Source: a candidate division Hyd24-12 bacterium UBA6080
GTDB taxonomy: Bacteria; Fermentibacterota; Fermentibacteria; Fermentibacterales; JCC-6
Direction of reading: 5' to 3'
NCBI GenBank assembly: GCA_002436025.1
Contig: DIXM01000012.1
Span: 141,037 to 205,036, forward strand
Length of the DNA: 64,000 nt
The position numbers and the translations under genes were made by a program. Of this stretch, positions 59,533 through 64,000 are shown piece after piece; position 1 is the first letter of the stretch, and the number at the start of each line of letters is the position of its first letter. Under the pieces are notes generated by a model. That model did no database searches. It saw nothing but the letters and a program-made list of their open reading frames with translations, and had not been told where the DNA came from.

Positions 59533-60035
59533 CCGGGACAAAACTCGATTTCTCAAGAGACAAACCCGCCGGGAAGGAGGTTCTCGCCTGGTGGCGCGAT
59601 CTGCAGGAGCGGCCGGGAGATCGCGCAGAGTTGCGCAGATGCAGAGAACCATCCCAGGCGGTGTTTCTCCAGGCCTATCACAGGCTTCTTAGAGCGATGG
59701 AGAAGGAGCACATGATCCACCCCGACCGCCTCGCCTCCGTTGCCATCATACTGAGCCACGTACGACAGGATGTGCCCGGAAAAGCCCTGGGCGAACTTAT
59801 GGGAAAACCATCGCAAGATAAATCATCGGCGCCGATAAGTGACCTTCGCTTCAAGCGATTCCTCCGCATTCCGGACGGCGACAGCCTGATCGAACCGATG
59901 CAGCGGCTCCTTGCCCAACTCGGAGATTCAGCCCCCGTTGATAGGGTTGCAGAAGTCGCCTACTGGTGGAACGAGAGCACGAAGAAGCGACTCGCATTCG
60001 ACTACTACCGCGTAGCCCCGAATCTTAAAAAGTGA
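59529..60035 (+). CDS. cse2: Cse2 (Cas11e), Cascade small subunit
   Basis: A 168-residue helical protein of normal Cse2 length. VLAWWRDLQERPGDRAELRRCREP near the start is the family's conserved basic helix. RLASVAIILSHVR and DLRFKRFLRIPDGDSLIEP also match. Two copies normally line the Cascade belly and hold the displaced DNA strand. Overlaps cse1 by ATGA and ends 13 bases before the cas7e start. Confidence 0.92.
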   Translation: MTGTKLDFSRDKPAGKEVLAWWRDLQERPGDRAELRRCREPSQAVFLQAYHRLLRAMEKEHMIHPDRLASVAIILSHVRQDVPGKALGELMGKPSQDKSSAPISDLRFKRFLRIPDGDSLIEPMQRLLAQLGDSAPVDRVAEVAYWWNESTKKRLAFDYYRVAPNLKK

Positions 60036-60048
60036 ACGGAGTATGACC

Positions 60049-61104
60049 ATGAAGAAGTACCTGCAGCTCCATCTGCTGACGGCATACCCTCCCTCCAACC
60101 TGAATCGGGATGACCTGGGGCGACCCAAGACCGCGGTGGTCGGAGGCCGGACCCGACTGAGGATATCCTCGCAGTGCCTCAAACGAACGTGGCGCACATC
60201 GCCTGTCTTTAAGGAAAGCCTGGCCGATCATGTTGGCATACGGACCAAAGAATTGGGTCGGCAGGTCTTCGAGCGGATGATCTCCGCAGGAGCTTCGAAG
60301 AAGGATGCTCTCGAATGGACCGCACTGATCGCAAGTCAGTTCGGAAAGCTCAAGAAGGGCAAGGAGGAAGATCCTGGCCAGGGACTTGAGATCGAACAGC
60401 TTGCTTTCTTCAGTCCATCAGAAGTCCAGGCAATTGAGAAACTCGCCGACCAGTTGGTCGACGAGAAACGCGCGCCTTCTGAAGACGAGTTGAACCTCCT
60501 GCGCAAGACGACCAACGCCGTTGACGTAGCCATGTTCGGACGGATGCTCGCCGACAAGCCGGGATTCAATATCGAAGCGGCCGTACAGGTCGCTCACGCG
60601 ATCACCGTACACGAGGTGGCGGTTGAAGACGATTTCTTTACGGCGGTCGATGATCTGAACAAACGCGATGAGAATCTGGGAGCAGGCCACATGGGCTCGG
60701 TGGAGTTCGGTGCCGGTTTGTTTTACCAGTACATCTGTGTGGACAGAGGGTTACTCCTTGAGAACCTGGACAGTGATGCACAGCTCGCCGCCAAGGGTCT
60801 CCGTGCCCTGGTGGAAGCTGCGGCAAAAACGTCGCCGACGGGTAAGCAAAGCACCTTCGCATCACGAGCCTACGCCAGCGTTGTCCTGGCCGAAAAGGGT
60901 GACCAGCAGCCCCGTTCCCTCTCTCTGGCCTTCCTTGAGCCCATCGCTGGCCGAAATCCTCTCAAGGACGCAACTCGTGTCCTCCTGGAGACGAGGGCCA
61001 AGATGGATGGTGTTTATGGGGCCTGCTCTGACGAACACGTACTGATGGATGTCGCAGAGGGAACGGGATCCCTGCATGAGATCCTGAGCTTCGTGGCGGA
61101 ATGA
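60049..61104 (+). CDS. cas7e: Cas7e (Cse4), Cascade backbone subunit
   Basis: About 351 residues. LQLHLLTAYPPSNLNRDD at the start, RTRLRISSQCLKRTWR near 37, and the finger region with AVDVAMFGRMLADKP near 162 are Cas7e marks; GHMGSVEFGAGLFYQYICVD near 220 also fits. Six copies coat the crRNA. I start at the second ATG (60049) because GGAG lies seven bases before it; the ATG at 60043 is only one base from GGAG. The stop overlaps cas5e. Confidence 0.92.
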   Translation: MKKYLQLHLLTAYPPSNLNRDDLGRPKTAVVGGRTRLRISSQCLKRTWRTSPVFKESLADHVGIRTKELGRQVFERMISAGASKKDALEWTALIASQFGKLKKGKEEDPGQGLEIEQLAFFSPSEVQAIEKLADQLVDEKRAPSEDELNLLRKTTNAVDVAMFGRMLADKPGFNIEAAVQVAHAITVHEVAVEDDFFTAVDDLNKRDENLGAGHMGSVEFGAGLFYQYICVDRGLLLENLDSDAQLAAKGLRALVEAAAKTSPTGKQSTFASRAYASVVLAEKGDQQPRSLSLAFLEPIAGRNPLKDATRVLLETRAKMDGVYGACSDEHVLMDVAEGTGSLHEILSFVAE

Positions 61105-61859
61105 CGATGCTGGAGTATCTCGGATTCAGGCTGTTCGGTACCCTGTCTTCCTGGGGAACAATTGCGGTGGGAGAAGAACGCCCCACCTGGAGGTATCCGA
61201 CCAAGTCCGCCGTGATTGGTCTGATCGCCGCCAGCCTCGGCCTACGGAGGTCCGATGAGGCAGGGCAGAGTCATCTCGCCGAGAGCCTGCGCATTGCGGT
61301 AGTAGTTCTTGACCAGGGACTCTACCTGAAGGACTACCACACAGCGCAGGTGCCCCCTCACCGCAGAAGGATCCGGTATCGGACGCGCAGGGATGAACTA
61401 TCGTCCAGTGAACTGGAGACGATTCTCTCCTCGCGGAGCTATCTCACGGATGGTGACTATCTCGTGCTTGTTCAGCCGACCAACGGCACCAATCCAGATC
61501 TTTCAGATATCAGGGAAGCCTTGAAAGCACCCACATTCGTCCCTTACCTCGGCAGAAAATCATGCCCTGTCTGCCTTCCATTAACCCCTGAGATCATCCA
61601 GGCGGTGACTCTTGAGGAGGCCATAAGCCGATTCGTCGGCAAGATGCCGCAGGATGCCCTGAAAGCGCTTCCTGCCGGGGATTGGCAGGTCTTCTGGGAG
61701 CCCGGCTTCCAATCGGATCTACCCCCGGTTCACACCATCGAGCGGACAGACCACCCGATCAGCCGTTCCCGTTGGCTCTTCCAGAAGCGTCCCGAGGTCT
61801 TCTCAATCTACAGAAGGGAGGCGGCAGATGTACATCAGCAAGATCACCTTGAGGCCTGA
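61101..61859 (+). CDS. cas5e: Cas5e, Cascade 5'-handle-binding subunit
   Basis: A 252-residue Cas5e. LGFRLFGTLSSWGTIAVGEE at the start, then RPTWRYPTKSAVIGLIAASLG, are the family's RAMP and Gly-rich hallmarks. YLGRKSCPVCLPL near 150 is the third block. It binds the repeat-derived 5' handle of crRNA. The start overlaps cas7e (ATGA-type), and its last 32 bases overlap cas6e. Confidence 0.92.
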   Translation: MTMLEYLGFRLFGTLSSWGTIAVGEERPTWRYPTKSAVIGLIAASLGLRRSDEAGQSHLAESLRIAVVVLDQGLYLKDYHTAQVPPHRRRIRYRTRRDELSSSELETILSSRSYLTDGDYLVLVQPTNGTNPDLSDIREALKAPTFVPYLGRKSCPVCLPLTPEIIQAVTLEEAISRFVGKMPQDALKALPAGDWQVFWEPGFQSDLPPVHTIERTDHPISRSRWLFQKRPEVFSIYRREAADVHQQDHLEA

Positions 61860-62493
61860 TACGAAGGCCAGCGAGATCCTGAAGAAACTCGGGCCAAACG
61901 CCCACCAGGCCCATAAGCTGATATGGGACCTGTTCGCGGATTCTCCCGACCGCCGAAGGGATTTCATCTATCGCTTCGACATGGACGGGACGTCTGCCTG
62001 CTTTTACGCAATCTCCGAGAGGCCACCCAAGGATCCAGTTGGAATGTGGGTTGTAGAAACCAAACCCTACGAGCCCAGGCTGATGGTTGGGGACCGACTC
62101 AACTTCATGCTTCGGGCCAATCCTGTGGTGACTCGCCGTGACGAAGAGAAAAAACACAAGAGACACGACCTCGTCATGGACATCAAGCATCAGGCTCGGG
62201 AAAGCGGTCAGGTCGTGAGCGGAGATGTCTCCATCATAGCTGTGTGTCGCTGGCTTCTAGAACGATCCGATCGGCACGGTTTTAGAATCGACGAAGACTC
62301 AATACGTGTGGGAGCTATCCGACAGATGTCCTTCTTCAAGGGCAGGGGACGCAATCCCGTCTCAATCACAACCATGGACATCACCGGCACTCTTGAGGTC
62401 GTGGATCCTCCAAAGCTTGAGCAGATACTCACTCACGGCATGGGTCCTGCCAAAGGGTATGGCTGCGGATTGATGATGATCCGTAGGGCATGA
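61828..62493 (+). CDS. cas6e: Cas6e (Cse3), crRNA-processing endonuclease
   Basis: A 221-residue RAMP endonuclease. MYISKITLRPDT at the start, HQAHKLIWDLFAD with the likely catalytic His near residue 26, and the C-terminal Gly-rich loop THGMGPAKGYGCGLMMIRR are present. It cuts the array transcript at the repeat hairpin and stays bound to each crRNA. GGGAGG lies six bases before ATG 61828. The stop overlaps the cas1 fragment by ATGA. The repeat hairpin it would recognise is intact in the array. Confidence 0.93.
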   Translation: MYISKITLRPDTKASEILKKLGPNAHQAHKLIWDLFADSPDRRRDFIYRFDMDGTSACFYAISERPPKDPVGMWVVETKPYEPRLMVGDRLNFMLRANPVVTRRDEEKKHKRHDLVMDIKHQARESGQVVSGDVSIIAVCRWLLERSDRHGFRIDEDSIRVGAIRQMSFFKGRGRNPVSITTMDITGTLEVVDPPKLEQILTHGMGPAKGYGCGLMMIRRA

Positions 62494-62780
62494 GTCGAAT
62501 TCTTCCGAATCTCAGGCCGATCGCCATGAAGGATCGGGTATCGGTTCTCTTCTTGGAGCGCGGCGAACTTGTTGTTTTGGATGGTGCGTTCATCCTGAAG
62601 GATGTGAATGGGGTAAGGGTTCAAATCCCGATCGGGTCCATCGCCTGTCTGATGCTCGAACCTGGAACAAGGGTAAGTCATGCTGAGGTGAAACTAGTTC
62701 CCCTCGTGCGTGGGGATGAACCGCAGGCCCGGCGACAGGCACGGACGCAGAAGCACTGTTCCCCACGTGCGTGGGGATGA
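62490..62780 (+). pseudogene. cas1: cas1 fragment broken at the CRISPR array
   Basis: The first 69 codons match type I-E Cas1 closely: IAMKDRVSVLFLERGELVVL, DGAFILKD and IACLMLEPGTRVSHAEVKL. Homology stops exactly where the first CRISPR repeat begins (62695), and the frame then runs into repeat sequence until a stop at 62778-62780. All three catalytic residues of Cas1 (Glu, His, Asp in the C-terminal domain) are lost. cas2 is missing. The simplest reading is a deletion from within cas1 to within the array, removing cas2, the leader and the newest repeats. An assembly collapse is possible. Confidence 0.88.
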
Positions 62781-64000
62781 ACCGCACACCTACGATGGCC
62801 GCGCTTTGCCGGATAGGCTGTTCCCCACGTGCCTGGGGATGAACCGCCGTGATTCCACTTGTTCAGCCGGGCGTATTCCTGTTCCCCACGTGCGTGGGGA
62901 TGAACCGCACCCCCCCCCTCCGCTCGACCCGCTGGCTGGCCTGTTCCCTACGTGCGTGGGGATGAACCGGTCTTGAAGTAGCGGAGGGTGTTCGCTGTCG
63001 CCTGTTCCCCACGTGCGTGGGGATGAACCGGTAAGCTACAGCGGCGGCAAAGGTTCTATTATCTGTTCCCCACGTGCGTGGGGATGAACCGAGGGTTCCG
63101 GTCGGGGGTCTGTCCTGGACTACCTGTTCCCCACGTGCGTGGGGATGAACCGGTGGAAGTGTGTACGATTGCATCAGACCCCGTCTGTTCCCCACGTGCG
63201 TGGGGATGAACCGTACCCCATGAACCTCAACGCAAACGAGTTTGTCTGTTCCCCACGTGCGTGGGGATGAACCGGGGTTGGAAATGATCCCTCTGTTCCC
63301 CGAGAACTGTTCCCCACGTGCGTGGGGATGAACCGCCGATTACCGCCCCGTCGAACCTTGCGCGGATCTGTTCCCCACGTGCGTGGGGATGAACCGTCAT
63401 CGTTGTAGATGCAGATGATAGTATCACCCTGTTCCCCACGTGCGTGGGGATGAACCGTGAAAACTGAAAGCCAGGAAGACATGATCCTCCTGTTCCCCAC
63501 GTGCGTGGGGATGAACCGATTGATGGCCGTGTCAGCGTCGGAATCGACAACTGTTCCCCACGTGCGTGGGGATGAACCGCTCATGGGCAGTGCCGTTCAC
63601 ACGTCGGTACTCTGTTCCCCACGTGCGTGGGGATGAACCGTTTCTCATCTATCACGGTGTCCTTGCTCGTGTCTGTTCCCCACGTGCGTGGGGATGAACC
63701 GTTTACGATACGTGTCATAGCTTGTTTCCTGATCTGTTCCCCACGTGCGTGGGGATGAACCGGAGGCCGGACAAATGGACGAGCTTACCAAGCACTGTTC
63801 CCCAAGTGCGTGGGGATGAACCGGACGCGCTACAGGCCAAGGACGAAGCGGCCCGCTGTTCCCCACGTGCGTGGGGATGAACCGATAGACGTCAGCACCG
63901 CCCAGCTCGCAAAGAGCTGTTCCCCACGTGCGTGGGGATGAACCGGATGAAAGCGGAACCCGGCGCATAGTGCAAACCTGTTCCCCACGTGCGTGGGGAT
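62695..64000 (+). CRISPR. Type I-E CRISPR array, 22 repeats seen, continues beyond window
   Basis: Repeat consensus is 29 bases, CTGTTCCCCACGTGCGTGGG followed by GATGAACCG, with a CCCCACG/CGTGGGG hairpin. There are 22 repeats, the last one cut by the window end, and 21 spacers: 32 bases, except spacers 2 and 4 with 33. Repeats start at 62695, 62756, 62818, 62879, 62941, 63002, 63063 and so on to 63978. Differences from consensus: repeat 1 (first two bases and ACG to TCG), repeat 3 (GCG to GCC), repeat 5 (CCA to CTA) and repeat 19 (CACG to CAAG). The 3' ATGAACCG gives the usual crRNA 5' handle, so transcription is on the plus strand. No leader is visible before repeat 1. Confidence 0.97.

Noticed and set aside
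62600..62650. A tRNA T-arm-like sequence (GGTTCAAATCCC) inside the cas1 fragment
   Set aside because: It encodes conserved Cas1 residues (VRVQIPIGS), and no acceptor, D or anticodon stems fit around it.
62710..63968. Many reading frames across the CRISPR array on both strands
   Set aside because: They repeat the same residues every 61 bases and are translations of repeats and spacers.

Overview
The window looks like a chromosomal segment of a Gram-negative, GC-rich bacterium, probably an uncultured lineage near the Fibrobacteres-Chlorobi-Bacteroidetes group (for example a Fermentibacterota-like phylum). This is an inference from three things: outer-membrane-type proteins, a secreted beta-propeller with a FlgD/type IX-secretion-like C-terminal domain, and a Wzm/Wzt-type surface polysaccharide locus.

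Region 1 (1-27.0 kb, all minus strand) is core chromosome. A classic rimP-nusA-infB-rbfA-truB-ribF translation operon sits at 1-5.7 kb. Upstream of it, 5.8-27.0 kb is a long, tightly overlapped run: der, plsY, the polysaccharide ABC exporter (Wzm, Wzt), an isoaspartyl methyltransferase, two cobalamin-dependent radical SAM proteins, two GT39-like membrane transferases, a YdjC-like deacetylase, GT9 and GT2 glycosyltransferases, a polyprenyl-phosphate sugar transferase, two beta-barrel-like envelope proteins, a CBM48-like lipoprotein, a MalK-type ATPase, a WecA-like transferase and an O-antigen-ligase/TPR protein. Most junctions are ATGA, GTGA or TTGA overlaps, and many genes start with GTG or TTG.

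Region 2 (27.1-32.5 kb, plus strand) holds a CHASE2-adenylate cyclase, an SH3-domain protein, an M48 protease, a glutamine cyclotransferase and a secreted propeller protein whose frame carries one internal TGA, in the setting Cys-Gly-Gly-TGA. A strong terminator and a promoter-tRNA-Asn unit follow.

Region 3 (32.45-55 kb) is a mosaic, lower-GC genomic island starting at tRNA-Asn. It has a large serine recombinase whose 3' end runs antisense into the tRNA, a Dam/ParB-like/NPG-motif/DUF3800 cluster, a small overlapping gene pair, a reverse transcriptase translationally coupled to a family-A DNA polymerase, and a divergent DisA_N-like (diadenylate-cyclase-like) protein. A complete tyrosine recombinase and a truncated second copy bracket the RT/polymerase cassette. 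Several chimeric gene scars follow (IS3 OrfA, ribbon-helix-helix, methylase tail), then a PD-(D/E)XK-like nuclease, a metallo-beta-lactamase-fold protein, RmuC and a solitary ribbon-helix-helix protein.

Region 4 (55.1-64.0 kb) is a type I-E CRISPR-Cas locus (cas3, cse1, cse2, cas7e, cas5e, cas6e). cas1 is broken after about 69 codons exactly at the first CRISPR repeat. cas2 and a leader are not present. The array of 29-bp repeats and 32-33-bp spacers runs off the window end. The most interesting candidates are the RT-PolA-DAC cassette, the interference-only CRISPR locus and the internal TGA.
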